A stretch of 64,000 nt of DNA from Streptomyces sp. SAI-135 (lineage in GTDB: Bacteria; Actinomycetota; Actinomycetes; Streptomycetales; Streptomycetaceae). Positions within the stretch are counted from its first letter, which is position 1. Each line of letters begins with the position of its first letter. The notes under the pieces were generated by a model that had not been told where the DNA came from, ran no database searches, and was given only the letters and a program-made list of their open reading frames with translations. The DNA is taken from assembly GCF_029893805.1 (NCBI RefSeq), contig NZ_JARXYP010000001.1, positions 434,001 through 498,000 of the forward strand. The letters are read 5' to 3'. Of the stretch, positions 54,952 to 63,769 are shown piece by piece. Position numbers and translations under genes: made by a program.

Positions 54952-57351
54952 ATGGAAGATGGTGTCTCCGCCTCCGCAGGATCGCATGTGGGCCCCGCGG
55001 GGCTGGGCACGCCACTGGCAGTGACGGACACTGAGGGCCGTGTCGTGGCTTGGAGCACCGGCGCGGCGCTGCTGGTCGGCCTCGATTCCGCAGAAGCAGT
55101 CGGCCGCCCGGTTGGCGACGTGCTGGGAACGCAGCCCCGATGGCTGTCGGGCTCAGCGGATTGGCACGGCACGCTTGAGATCCGGCGCGAGCAAGGGGCC
55201 AGTCAGCAGGTGCCCATATGGGCTTCTCGCCTGGCCGGGGGCGTCGGCCAGGAACCGCTGTGGCTGCTGGCCAAGGAGCCTGGGGAGGCGTTTCCGGCAG
55301 GCCAGACGCTGGTGAACTGGCTTCTGACCGGGTGCCCGGTCGCGGTGGCGATCTACGACGCCGACTTGCGCTGTGTATTGCAGAACGAGGCGACGTGGCA
55401 TCTGCTGGGCGTGCCCCACGAGGAGCAAGCAGGTCAGGGCTTGTCCGCAGCTCTGACCGGTGCCGGCGTCACGGAGTGGGAAGCGCGGATGCAGCGGGTG
55501 CTGGAGACAGGACGGCCGGAGGTTGATTTCCTTCTCCTGGGCAGGACCCTGTCCGATGCCCGTCATGAGCGGCGCTTCACCGCTTCGGCTTCTCCGCTGT
55601 GCGGCCGAGCCGACCAGGTGGTCGGCGTATGCGTTACGGTCACCGACTCCACCGAGCAGCGCAGCGCCCAGGAGCGACTGGCGCTGCTGAACGAGGCCAG
55701 CATTCGCATCGGCCGCACCTTGGATGTCACGCGCACCGGTCAGGAACTGGCCGATCTGGCGGTTCCCCGGCTCGCCGACTTCGTATGTGTCGACCTGGTG
55801 GACGCGCTCCTCAGCGGAGAGGAGCCCCCGCCGGGCCCGGCCGCCGGAGCCGTGCTGCGCCGGGTAGCGAACCGGTCCATTCACGAAGGCACACCGGAAG
55901 CCGTGATCGCCGTAGGCGATGTGGACTTCTACGCGGCGAACTCGGCACAGGCCCATTGCCTGGCCACCCGTCGTTCCGCACTGTATCGGACCGAGAGTGA
56001 GGCGGCCTGGGTGAGGGAGGATCCCCAGCGCCTGGCCAAGGTTGCGGAGTACGGATTCCATTCCTGGATGACTGTGCCCGTGGACGCCCGTGGCACGACG
56101 CTGGGCGTGGCGATGTTCCTCCGATCGCGGAATCCCGTGTCCTTCGATGAGGAGGACCTGTCCCTGGCGGAAGAAGTGGTGGCGCGTGCCGCAGTCTGCC
56201 TGGACAACGCCCGCCGTTTCACGCGCGAGCGCACGGCGGCCCTGACATTGCAGCGGAGCCTGCTGCCTCAACGGCTGCCGGAGCAGTCCGCGGTGCAAGC
56301 TGCCTTTCGTTACCTCCCCGGCTCACCCGAGTTCGGTGTGGGCGGCGACTGGATCGACGTGATTCCCCTGTCCGGGGCGCGGGTGGCGCTCGTCGTCGGC
56401 GATGTAGTGGGTCACGGTCTCCAGGCCTCGGCGACCATGGGCCGGTTGCGCACCGCGGTGCGCACCCTCGCCGACGTCGACCTGGCTCCGGACGAACTGC
56501 TGACCCATTTGGACGACATCGTCATCCGACTGGCCTCCGAGTCCGCGGCGGATGCGGACGGAGTCGCGGCGAGCGAGATCGGAGCCACGTGTCTTTACGC
56601 CGTCTACGATCCGGTAACGGGTCGCTGCTCCCTCGCTCGTGCGGGCCACCCTCTCCCTGCGGTGGTGCGGCCTGACGGCACCGCCGCTCTCTTGGACCTT
56701 CCTGCCGGCCCTCCACTCGGACTGGGCGGACTGCCCTTTGAGTCGACCGAGGTGGAGCTGCCGGAGGGCAGCCTCCTCGCGCTCTACACCGACGGTCTGA
56801 TCGAATCCCGCCAGCAGGACGTGGACATAGGGCTTGAGCGACTGTTGGGCGAGTTGTCAGGCGCGAAGGCCTCGCCCGATGCCCTGTGCGACCAGGTCGT
56901 CGCAGCCCTGCTGCCGAGCCACCGAACCGATGACGCCGCATTGCTGCTGGCGAGAGTCCAGCGCCTCGACGCCGCCCAGGTCGCGACCTGGGATGTACCC
57001 GCAGACCCCGCAGCGGTCTCCGGAACCCGCGCACACGTGGTCCGTCAATTGAGCGACTGGGGCTGTGAGACGGCCGGGTTCGTCACCGAGTTGGTGGTCA
57101 GCGAGCTGGTCACGAACGCCATCCGGTACGGCAGCGCCCCAATCCAGCTCAGGCTCATCCGCGACCGAACACTGATCTGCGAGGTGATCGACGGCAGCAG
57201 TACAGCGCCGCATCTGCGGCGCGCTCGTGCGTTCGACGAGGGCGGCCGCGGACTGATGCTCGTTGCCCAACTCACCCAGCGCTGGGGCACACAGCAGACA
57301 CGGGACGGCAAGGTCATCTGGTGTGAGCAGGCGCTGCCCGCCGACATGTGA
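54952..57351 (+). CDS. PAS-GAF-SpoIIE phosphatase-HATPase signalling protein
   Basis: A 799-residue cytosolic regulator. Two PAS-like segments about 20-215 (LAVTDTEGRVVAWSTGAALL, VAIYDADLRCVLQNEATWHLL), GAF about 245-400, PP2C-like SpoIIE phosphatase about 415-620 (GGDWIDVIPLSGARVALVVGDVVGHG, DGLIES), and an RsbW-type HATPase about 690-795 (ELVVSELVTNAIRYG, GGRGLMLVAQL). Such proteins can dephosphorylate an anti-sigma-factor antagonist and phosphorylate it or bind a sigma factor, integrating a signal. The ATG at 54952 is chosen because upstream frame lacks domain sequence. No antagonist or sigma gene is adjacent. Confidence 0.9.
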   Translation: MEDGVSASAGSHVGPAGLGTPLAVTDTEGRVVAWSTGAALLVGLDSAEAVGRPVGDVLGTQPRWLSGSADWHGTLEIRREQGASQQVPIWASRLAGGVGQEPLWLLAKEPGEAFPAGQTLVNWLLTGCPVAVAIYDADLRCVLQNEATWHLLGVPHEEQAGQGLSAALTGAGVTEWEARMQRVLETGRPEVDFLLLGRTLSDARHERRFTASASPLCGRADQVVGVCVTVTDSTEQRSAQERLALLNEASIRIGRTLDVTRTGQELADLAVPRLADFVCVDLVDALLSGEEPPPGPAAGAVLRRVANRSIHEGTPEAVIAVGDVDFYAANSAQAHCLATRRSALYRTESEAAWVREDPQRLAKVAEYGFHSWMTVPVDARGTTLGVAMFLRSRNPVSFDEEDLSLAEEVVARAAVCLDNARRFTRERTAALTLQRSLLPQRLPEQSAVQAAFRYLPGSPEFGVGGDWIDVIPLSGARVALVVGDVVGHGLQASATMGRLRTAVRTLADVDLAPDELLTHLDDIVIRLASESAADADGVAASEIGATCLYAVYDPVTGRCSLARAGHPLPAVVRPDGTAALLDLPAGPPLGLGGLPFESTEVELPEGSLLALYTDGLIESRQQDVDIGLERLLGELSGAKASPDALCDQVVAALLPSHRTDDAALLLARVQRLDAAQVATWDVPADPAAVSGTRAHVVRQLSDWGCETAGFVTELVVSELVTNAIRYGSAPIQLRLIRDRTLICEVIDGSSTAPHLRRARAFDEGGRGLMLVAQLTQRWGTQQTRDGKVIWCEQALPADM

Positions 57352-57776
57352 GCCGTACGCCACCCCACGTGTCGGTGATCTCAAGCCCGGGGAACCTCGC
57401 AGAGCGAGGATCAGGGACTACGGAGACCTGCCGCACCCACGTCTGTGCTCGTTTGGCGTGGACGGCGTTGCACGACACTCGCGAGACGTCGCCGGTACGA
57501 CTGCCGAGCCGTACGCAGCACCCCCTCCCGCCAGGTCCTTGCCGCGCCCGACGGCTGGATATGGGTGCAGGCGGTCTAGCGCCGCGCCCTCGCTGAAGGC
57601 GAGAGCGCTCGGGAAACTTTGGGTGGAATCTAGCCAACCTCTTACCTCGTCCGTAGAGTGAGCGCTACATACAGGGAGTCCTGCGGGACAGGCACAGACC
57701 CTCCACCACGATTACCGCAGCTCAGAGGCTTTCCAGAGAAGGCCATTTCAGGCGTCGCAACGAAGCGAGGTACTCC
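57352..57776. other. Intergenic region upstream of MFS gene
   Basis: A 425-base gap with no supportable gene. A GAAGGCGAGAGCGCTCGGGA string near 57595 contains GAGAGCGCTC, one arm and centre of the LacI-type palindromes at 2972 and 40345, but symmetry is incomplete. Confidence 0.35.
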
Positions 57777-59111
57777 ATGAGCGTTCTCGAGCAGGTTAAA
57801 AACGCGCCAATGAGCAGGGCGCAAATACGAACAGTAGTGCTATGCCTGACGATGAACCTGCTGGATGGGTTCGACCTCCTGGCGACTTCGTTCGTCGGAC
57901 CGGTGATCGGTAAGGAGTGGGGCCTGTCCTCGTCGAAGGTAGGCGTGCTGCTCAGCAGCGGCCTGGCGGGCATGGCCTTCGGAGCACTCTGCGTCGCCCC
58001 GCTCGCTGACCGCCTCGGGCGCCGCCGCTTGACCCTCGCGAGCCTCGTGATGGCGGCGCTGGGCATGCTGGGCGCGTCCGCATCACAGAACTTCGACCAG
58101 CTGCTCGCCTGCCGGGTGCTGACCGGCACGGCAGTGGGCGTCATGGCCGCCTGCCTGCCCGTGCTCGCCTCCGAATCCGCGAGCCACAAACGCAGAGGAC
58201 TGGTCGTCGCTCTGATCACGACCGGCTACGGTCTCGGCTCGGTCTCGGCCGGACTCCTGGCCTACTTCTTCGTCGTCCCGTTCGGCTGGAGATTCGTGTT
58301 CCTCGTCGGAGGCATCGCCACCGCGCTGCTCTTCGTGGTCGGCCTGCGCCTCCTGCCTGAGTCCATGGACTACCTCATCGCGAGCCGACCCCGCGACGCT
58401 CTGGCCAAACTCAACCGCATGCTGGTCGCTATGGGGCACCCCCGGGTCGAGGAGCTGCCCGAGAAGACCGTGTCGGCCAATGCCGCGGTCAAGTCTCTGT
58501 TCTACCGCCGTAACGCCCTTCGGACGGTGCTGATCTGGGTCGCCCTCACGGCTGCGATGACGGCGTTCTACTTCGCGAGTTCGTGGACACCCGCTCTGCT
58601 GCTCAAGGCTGGTCTGTCCGCGAAGCAGGGGATCTTCGGAGGCGTGCTCTTCGGCCTGGGCGGCGTCTCAGGCGCAGTGGCGCTGGCACTGCTGGTATCT
58701 CGTCTCGAGACGCGCCGGCTGACCGCTGCCTACTTCGCCGTCGCGGCACTCGCACTCGTTCTCTTCTCGACGACACTCGGGAGCCTGGCCGGTGCGCTGG
58801 TCGCTGCCGCATTCGTCGGATTCTTTCTCAACGGCTCGGTGTCGGGACTCAACGTCATCGTTCCGGGCATGTACCCGGCCGAATCCCGCACCACGGCCCT
58901 CGGCATGGCCGTCGCCGTGAGCCGACTCGGCGCCGTCTTCGCCCCGACCCTCGCAGGCTACCTGCTGGATGCCGGATGGGCTCCGGAATCCATGTTCCGG
59001 TTCTTCGCGCTACCGGCCCTGGTCGGTGCCGTCGCCACGGCTTTCCTCGTGGTCGGAGAGCGAGTCCGTAGCAAAGCGGAAGCCCCGCTGCATGCGACGG
59101 CGGTGAACTAA
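57777..59111 (+). CDS. MFS transporter, aromatic acid:H+ symporter type
   Basis: A 444-residue twelve-helix major facilitator. NLLDGFDLLATSFVGPVIGKEWG is the AAHS-family opening with the conserved DGxD-like motif in helix 1, PLADRLGRRRLT is the loop 2-3 MFS motif, and LPESMDYL and GMYPAESRTTALG are typical. AAHS proteins import benzoate, hydroxybenzoates, phenylpropionates and similar acids. The 2-oxopentenoate hydratase gene downstream on the same strand fits use of such a compound by meta cleavage. Confidence 0.9.
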   Translation: MSVLEQVKNAPMSRAQIRTVVLCLTMNLLDGFDLLATSFVGPVIGKEWGLSSSKVGVLLSSGLAGMAFGALCVAPLADRLGRRRLTLASLVMAALGMLGASASQNFDQLLACRVLTGTAVGVMAACLPVLASESASHKRRGLVVALITTGYGLGSVSAGLLAYFFVVPFGWRFVFLVGGIATALLFVVGLRLLPESMDYLIASRPRDALAKLNRMLVAMGHPRVEELPEKTVSANAAVKSLFYRRNALRTVLIWVALTAAMTAFYFASSWTPALLLKAGLSAKQGIFGGVLFGLGGVSGAVALALLVSRLETRRLTAAYFAVAALALVLFSTTLGSLAGALVAAAFVGFFLNGSVSGLNVIVPGMYPAESRTTALGMAVAVSRLGAVFAPTLAGYLLDAGWAPESMFRFFALPALVGAVATAFLVVGERVRSKAEAPLHATAVN

Positions 59112-59175
59112 GGCTGGGGATCAGTCGGGTCCAGCAGGCCAGGGCGCATCGCGCGGCGTTCCACGCTGACGCAGA

Positions 59176-59212
59176 GGCCCCTGGCCCCTGGCCCCTGGCC
59201 CCTGGCCCCTGG
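59176..59212. repeat. Heptanucleotide tandem repeat, five copies
   Basis: Five perfect head-to-tail copies of GGCCCCT plus a trailing GG, 65 bases after the MFS gene. No function is evident; replication slippage could vary the copy number. Confidence 0.92.
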
Positions 59213-59659
59213 AGCACAACGCTCGCTGTTCTCCCGGACCACCGACATCCAGGAAAACAGCGAGCCCCGCGAACTCGCGGCCGAGCGACTGGCCCCGCGC
59301 CATGCCTGCTCTCTTCGCTGCGCTGTCGATGAGGACTGACCGCGACCTCCCGGACGGGGCACGACCCCGCGGGAACAGTGCGTCGGACGTGATCGTGCTC
59401 CCACGTCGCCGAGGGCCACTCATCGACAGTGCCAGCCTGCACGCTGCAGCCTCATCGCCCGAGCGCACGGCTACCCAAGACGGCAGATGGACCACCCCTC
59501 AAGCGCCCCGACAAGTACCTCCACCGGGGACCACGGCCTTGACAATGTGTCCGCACCGCGGAGCAGTTGGCGATTGCCGCGCATGCGGACTTTGGCACAT
59601 GAAGTCCACGGCCTCTACACCTGAGGAACCCCACAAACCTGTTCTTCGGAGGTCCACGT
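59213..59659. other. Intergenic stretch before hydratase gene
   Basis: Open frames here lack recognisable domains and coherent codon bias. A short stem, GCGAGCCCCGCGAACTCGC, lies near 59261. No gene is supported. Confidence 0.35.
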
Positions 59660-60505
59660 ATGTCCGGCACCACCCCTTCTGTCTCCGCATCCTCCCCCAC
59701 CGTTCGGAAGGTCGCGGACCTCCTGGCGGACGCTGCCGCGAGCGGGAAGCCGTGTCCCCCGGTCCGAAGCCTGATCGCCGCAGGAGACATCGGCACCGCT
59801 TATGCCGTCCAGCGGCTGAACACTGAGCGGCGGCTCACCGAGGGACACCGACTCGTCGGACGCAAGATCGGTCTCACGTCAGAGGCCGTACAGCGCCAAC
59901 TCGGCGTCGATCAACCCGACTTCGGCGCCCTGCTCTCCGACATGACGGTTCCTCAGGACGGCCAGGTTCCCTTCGGCCGACTGCTGCAGCCCAAGGTAGA
60001 AGCGGAGGTCGCACTCGTCCTGAACGCCGATGTCCCGAACGCCGACTGCACGATCGACGACGTGATCGCCGCCACCGAGTACGCGGTACCTGCTCTCGAG
60101 ATCGTGGACAGCCGCATCGCCGACTGGGACATCACCTTCGTCGACACGGTCGCGGACAATGCGTCTTCCGGCCTCTACGTTCTCGGCGAACAGCGCGTCC
60201 GCCTCGACGACGTGGATCTGGTCGCCGTCTCCATGAGCATGTCGAAAAACGGCGGCGTGGCCTCCGAGGGCACCGGCGCCGCCTGCCTCGGCAGCCCGCT
60301 GAACGCCGCGCTCTGGCTGGCCCGCACGCTGGCCGAACTGGGTGATCCGCTGAAAGCCGGGGACGTGCTCCTGACGGGTGCGCTGGGCCCGATGGTCGCC
60401 GCCACCCCGGGTGACGTCTTCGCCGCCTCGATCTCACAGCTGGGCAATGTGTCCGTCCGGTTCGCTCCGGAACCTGCCGGCGAAGGCGGAAACGATGAGC
60501 GGTGA
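59660..60505 (+). CDS. 2-oxopent-4-enoate hydratase (MhpD-like)
   Basis: A 281-residue enzyme of the fumarylacetoacetate hydrolase-like superfamily that adds water to 2-oxopent-4-enoate, giving 4-hydroxy-2-oxovalerate in meta-cleavage pathways of aromatic compounds. Key features are GRKIGLTSEAVQRQLGVDQPDFGAL near residue 65, KVEAEVALVL with metal-ligand glutamates, and EIVDSRIADWDITFVDTVADNAS. GGAGG lies seven bases before the ATG. It follows the aromatic-acid MFS gene, but the aldolase, dehydrogenase and ring-cleavage partners are absent. The related decarboxylase (4-oxalocrotonate) is an alternative. Confidence 0.9.
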   Translation: MSGTTPSVSASSPTVRKVADLLADAAASGKPCPPVRSLIAAGDIGTAYAVQRLNTERRLTEGHRLVGRKIGLTSEAVQRQLGVDQPDFGALLSDMTVPQDGQVPFGRLLQPKVEAEVALVLNADVPNADCTIDDVIAATEYAVPALEIVDSRIADWDITFVDTVADNASSGLYVLGEQRVRLDDVDLVAVSMSMSKNGGVASEGTGAACLGSPLNAALWLARTLAELGDPLKAGDVLLTGALGPMVAATPGDVFAASISQLGNVSVRFAPEPAGEGGNDER

Positions 60506-60526
60506 GCGGTGAGTGACCGCACCAAG

Positions 60527-60566
60527 TTGACTTGCTCCTCGCCCTTCAGGGCGAGGAGCAAGTCAA
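60527..60566. terminator. Strong stem-loop after hydratase gene
   Basis: Perfect 19-bp arms with a 2-base TC loop (left arm TTGACTTGCTCCTCGCCCT), 21 bases past the stop codon. Probably a terminator; there is no U tract on the plus strand, but its symmetry could serve the convergent TetR gene as well. Confidence 0.75.
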
Positions 60567-60593
60567 AAACAAGACCTCGCGATCCGAGCCTGA

Positions 60594-60656
60594 CCCTCGG
60601 GGCCGCCGTGCCCGCGCCATGCGCGTCCGCAGGCAGATCAGCGGCGGCCCCGAGGG
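60594..60656. repeat. Long-loop inverted repeat next to the stem-loop
   Basis: Perfect 15-bp arms (CCCTCGGGGCCGCCG and complement) separated by 33 bases, just past the first hairpin. Together they make an unusually structured convergent intergenic region. Confidence 0.7.
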
Positions 60657-60741
60657 GAAACCTGAAGGTTTCGAGCACCCCACGACCCACCGTCTGCGGG
60701 AGGTTCCTGGTTGCGCGCCCAGCCGTGACCGGGCAGCTTCC

Positions 60742-61356
60742 TCAGGTGATCAGTCCGGCGCTGATCAGCCAGATGTGTTCGCACGTCGCCGACGCCTCCT
60801 GGAGCTTTTCCCGGGATTCCTGCGAGGCGTGGTAGAAGGTCCGCTCGATCATCCAGCACAGGGCACGTGCCATCGCCGAGGCCTGGTCCGGTGCGGTGCC
60901 GGCCTGGACTCCGGCACGTTCGAGGACTGCGGTGATGGCCGCGATGAACAGATCAGCCGTGTGGTTCCACAGCTCGCCGATTTCCGTAACGGTCAACGAC
61001 AGGTCGATCGCCGTACGCATGACCAGGCCGTGTTCGTTCCACAGCTCGACCGTGCGGTGCATGGCTGCGGCAATGGCCTGACGCGGATCGTCCGTCTGCG
61101 CGGTGGCACGGGACCGTTCCCAAAGGTGCTCGACGGTCCGGGCCACGAGTGCCGTGACCACTTCTTGCTTGGAGCCGAAATAGAAATACAGGGCACCGCG
61201 TGAGATGCCGGCACCCTGGGCCACATCGCCGATGGTCATGGCGTCGTAGCCCTTGCTCGCCAGCAATTCCTCGCAGGTGTCGAGGATGGCCCGCTCTCGG
61301 ACGTCTCCCTTGCGCTCGGTGACGCGACGGCCGTGCGCGGAACGGTGGTCGGGCAT
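60742..61356 (-). CDS. TetR-family transcriptional regulator
   Basis: A 204-residue repressor with N-terminal helix-turn-helix (AILDTCEELLASKGYDAMTIGDVAQGAGISRGALYFYFGSKQ) split here as RERAILDTCEELL and GISRGALYFYFGSK, and a ligand domain of the EthR/TetR_C type (WNEHGLVMRTAIDLSL, MIERTFYHASQ). The ATG overlaps the stop of the SDR gene by one base (TGATG), so the two are translationally coupled. It probably controls its own operon through the AACGTT-centred palindrome upstream of the SDR gene. Confidence 0.9.
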   Translation of the reverse strand: MPDHRSAHGRRVTERKGDVRERAILDTCEELLASKGYDAMTIGDVAQGAGISRGALYFYFGSKQEVVTALVARTVEHLWERSRATAQTDDPRQAIAAAMHRTVELWNEHGLVMRTAIDLSLTVTEIGELWNHTADLFIAAITAVLERAGVQAGTAPDQASAMARALCWMIERTFYHASQESREKLQEASATCEHIWLISAGLIT

Positions 61357-62204
61357 CAGAGCTGAGCCCCCTCGGCGAAGTCGGTCGTACGGGAGAGCGC
61401 CTCCCACGCCCGGATGTCCTCGTCCACGGCCGTGCGTGCGGCGGTGATCAGCCGCAGCGCGTCCGAGCCCAGGACGAGGTGGGCCGGAGGCTGCTCGACC
61501 GAGGCGATGTGCACGACCGCCTCCCCAGCCTTGGCCGGATTGCCCAACTGGTTCCCGCTGGCCTTCTCGCGCGCCTCGCGGACAGGGATGAACAGCTCGT
61601 CGTAGTCGTCGACGGTCCGCGCGACGCGTGTCATGGACCGTCCGGCCCAGTCGGTGCGGAAGGACCCGGGCTCGATCGCCGTCACATGGATTCCGAACTG
61701 CGCGACTTCCTTGCCCAGGGTTTCCAGGATGCCCTCCAGGGCGAACTTACTGCCGTGGTAGGCGGACAGACCGGGCACGGTCATGAGGCCGCCCATGGAC
61801 GTGACGGCCATCAGATGTCCGCGGCGACGGCGCCGCATGTGAGGCAGCGCCGCCTGCAGGGTGGCCACCGCTCCGAACACATTGACCTCGAACTGCCGCC
61901 GCACCTCGGCCAACGGAGTTTCCTCGAAAGTCCCCTCCAGGCCGTAGCCGACATTGGCGACGACGACGTCGAGGGGGCCGACGCTCCGCTCGACCTCCGC
62001 GACCACACTGTGGACAGCCTTATCGTCCGTCACGTCCAGGATGCGGCCGTGAGAATGCCCGGGGCTGAGCTCTTCGAAGGCCCGCAGGTCCTTCTCAGAC
62101 CGGACGGTGCCGACGACGGTGTGCCCGGCGGTCAGGGCGGCTTGCGCGAAAGCGCGTCCCAGACCCGTGCTGACTCCGGTGATGAGCCAGTTCTGCTTCT
62201 CCAT
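61356..62204 (-). CDS. Short-chain dehydrogenase/reductase
   Basis: A 282-residue classical SDR: cofactor motif TGVSTGLGRAF, VVANVGYG, active-site Ser in VTSMGGL and YHGSK with catalytic Tyr and Lys, followed by IEPGSFRTDW. An Arg after the first strand region (TVRSEKDL) suggests NADPH preference. GGAGG sits four to five bases before the ATG. First gene of the operon with TetR; the substrate is unknown. Confidence 0.92.
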   Translation of the reverse strand: MEKQNWLITGVSTGLGRAFAQAALTAGHTVVGTVRSEKDLRAFEELSPGHSHGRILDVTDDKAVHSVVAEVERSVGPLDVVVANVGYGLEGTFEETPLAEVRRQFEVNVFGAVATLQAALPHMRRRRRGHLMAVTSMGGLMTVPGLSAYHGSKFALEGILETLGKEVAQFGIHVTAIEPGSFRTDWAGRSMTRVARTVDDYDELFIPVREAREKASGNQLGNPAKAGEAVVHIASVEQPPAHLVLGSDALRLITAARTAVDEDIRAWEALSRTTDFAEGAQL

Positions 62205-62303
62205 TGTTCCTCCAGAGTGCTCACGGTCTGCTCGGCAGACCAGACGGTCCTCGCGGGGAGCCAGGTCGCCCGCCTCAGCAAAAGTCTACACCCTGTCGAT
62301 TTT

Positions 62304-62322
62304 AATCATCACAACGTTGATT
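62304..62322. promoter_or_regulatory. Putative TetR operator upstream of SDR operon
   Basis: AATCATCACAACGTTGATT has matching AATCA/TGATT ends and a perfect CAACGTTG palindrome, about 100 bases before the SDR start and in the most AT-rich part of the gap. The usual place for autoregulation by the operon's TetR protein. Confidence 0.5.
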
Positions 62323-62542
62323 CTGTCGGATGTCGCGCGATCGAAGCAGGACCCGTCCGCGTCCGGCAGATCGCGCTGATCAACACCATCAGGACCCAGA
62401 AGCCGGGCGGCCCGCCAGAACCGGACCGCGATCACCCCAGTGACAACCAGCGGGCCTGAAAACATGCGCGCTTCGACCATCGGAAGACCGCCACTCGCCT
62501 GTCGTCGAACGGCAACCTGACGGGCGATCGCGAAGTCAGACT

Positions 62543-63200
62543 GCAGTATTGGTCGATGCCGCTGAGAAGCAGCTCGCCAAACTACGGATCAGGGATGGCA
62601 CTATCGGCTTCGCGCAGTTCACCGCGCTGCTGGCCGAGCACGGCGACATCCCGGAGAGCCCGTTCCCGGTGTCCATCGCGACGTCCCGTGGGCTGTTGAT
62701 CGCCTGTCTGCACGCCACAGGGCACCAAGTGTTCACCATCACCCCACTGGCCGTGGCCCGCTACCGGGACCGGCACACGGTCGCGCGCAAGAAGTCCGAC
62801 GCTGCCACGTTCGCGAACATCCTGCACGGACATGGCCGCGCACCGGCCGTTGACCGCCGCCTCCGAGCTCGCCCAGGTGGTCGCCGTGCTGGCCCGTGCC
62901 CAGCAGGATGCCGTCTGGGATCGCACCCAGGACCACAACAAGCTCCGCTCCGAGCTGCGCAGGTTCTACCCGGCAATCCGGGCCTTCGTCTCCCTGACCA
63001 AGTCACCTGGTGTCAGAGCCCACCACGACCGCCGCCGAGAGGCCGACGACCGCCACGTCACCGCCCAACTCAACCTTTCCAACCGGTTCATGGACCTGCT
63101 TTTCACTGCCTCCAGCACGAAGAGGCCTACGACGTGGCGAAGGCCTCACCCAACCGGACGCCGGCAAAGATCCCAGCGGCAGCGGCTTGCCGACTACTGA
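62543..63200 (+). pseudogene. IS110-family transposase remnant
   Basis: The N-terminal (DEDD-type) half of an IS110 transposase is readable in two frames: GFAQFTALLAEHGD, SRGLLIACLHATGHQVFTI, AVARYRDRHTVARKKSDAA, then after a shift near 62825 LAQVVAVLARAQQDAVWDRTQ and HNKLRSELRRFYPAI. The first catalytic segment and the C-terminal serine domain are missing or scrambled. It is cut off by the IS630-family element. Confidence 0.78.
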
Positions 63201-63253
63201 TCTTTTCGTAAGTTCGGTGGGTGTGGTGGCTGTGTGGGTGGGAGGCTGTCGGG

Positions 63254-63769
63254 GTGGCTTATCACCCTTCCCCTTCGGTTGCCGGCTCCTCCCTTCCTCC
63301 TTTGTCGCGGCCTCAGTTGGCGGAGGCGCGTCGTGTTCGGGCAGTCGAGTTGTTCGAGGGCGGCGTCTCGAATGCGGAGATCGCGAGGGCGGTGGGGGTG
63401 TGTGCCGAGAGTGTGCGGCGTTGGCGGCGGGTGTGGGAGCAAGACGGTGCTTCGGGCCTGCGCAGACGGGCAGCCACCGGACGGCCACCCAAGCTGGACG
63501 ACGCCCAGGTCGAGATGGTCCGGGCTGCGTTGGAGGAAGGTGCCCAGGCTCATGGTTTCGAGGCCGACCTGTGGACCCTGGAACGAGTCGGCGCGGTCGT
63601 CACCCGGACAACGGGGGTGGTGTTGTCGAGGGCGTCGGTGTGGCGGCTGCTGACCGGCCGGCTCGGATGGAGCCTGCAACGGCCCGAGCGGCGGGCGGTC
63701 GAGCGGGACGAGTCGGAGATCGCCCGCTGGATCGCGCACGAGTGGCCGCGCATCAAAAGGGGGCCGTGA
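63254..63769 (+). CDS. IS630-family transposase, N-terminal part
   Basis: A 171-residue helix-turn-helix half of an IS630 transposase: VELFEGGVSNAEIARAVGV, SVRRWRRVWEQDG, SGLRRRAATGRPPKL and HEWPRIKRGP. The GTG at 63254 with GGGAGG upstream is the start. It terminates just after AAAAGGGGG (63755-63763), and the catalytic part continues in the -1 frame, so a frameshifted fusion is the probable active product. Confidence 0.85.
   Translation: MAYHPSPSVAGSSLPPLSRPQLAEARRVRAVELFEGGVSNAEIARAVGVCAESVRRWRRVWEQDGASGLRRRAATGRPPKLDDAQVEMVRAALEEGAQAHGFEADLWTLERVGAVVTRTTGVVLSRASVWRLLTGRLGWSLQRPERRAVERDESEIARWIAHEWPRIKRGP

Noticed and set aside
54723..55034. Plus-strand frames ahead of the SpoIIE-type gene
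   Set aside because: They overlap the promoter and start of a well-supported gene and show no domain.
57592..57616. Partial GAGAGCGCTC site before the MFS gene as a third LacI operator
   Set aside because: The palindrome is incomplete and the gene is unrelated to sugar use; likely chance in GC-rich DNA.
59176..59212. Tandem GGCCCCT repeat considered as CRISPR-like array
   Set aside because: Units are 7 bases with no spacers and no cas genes nearby.
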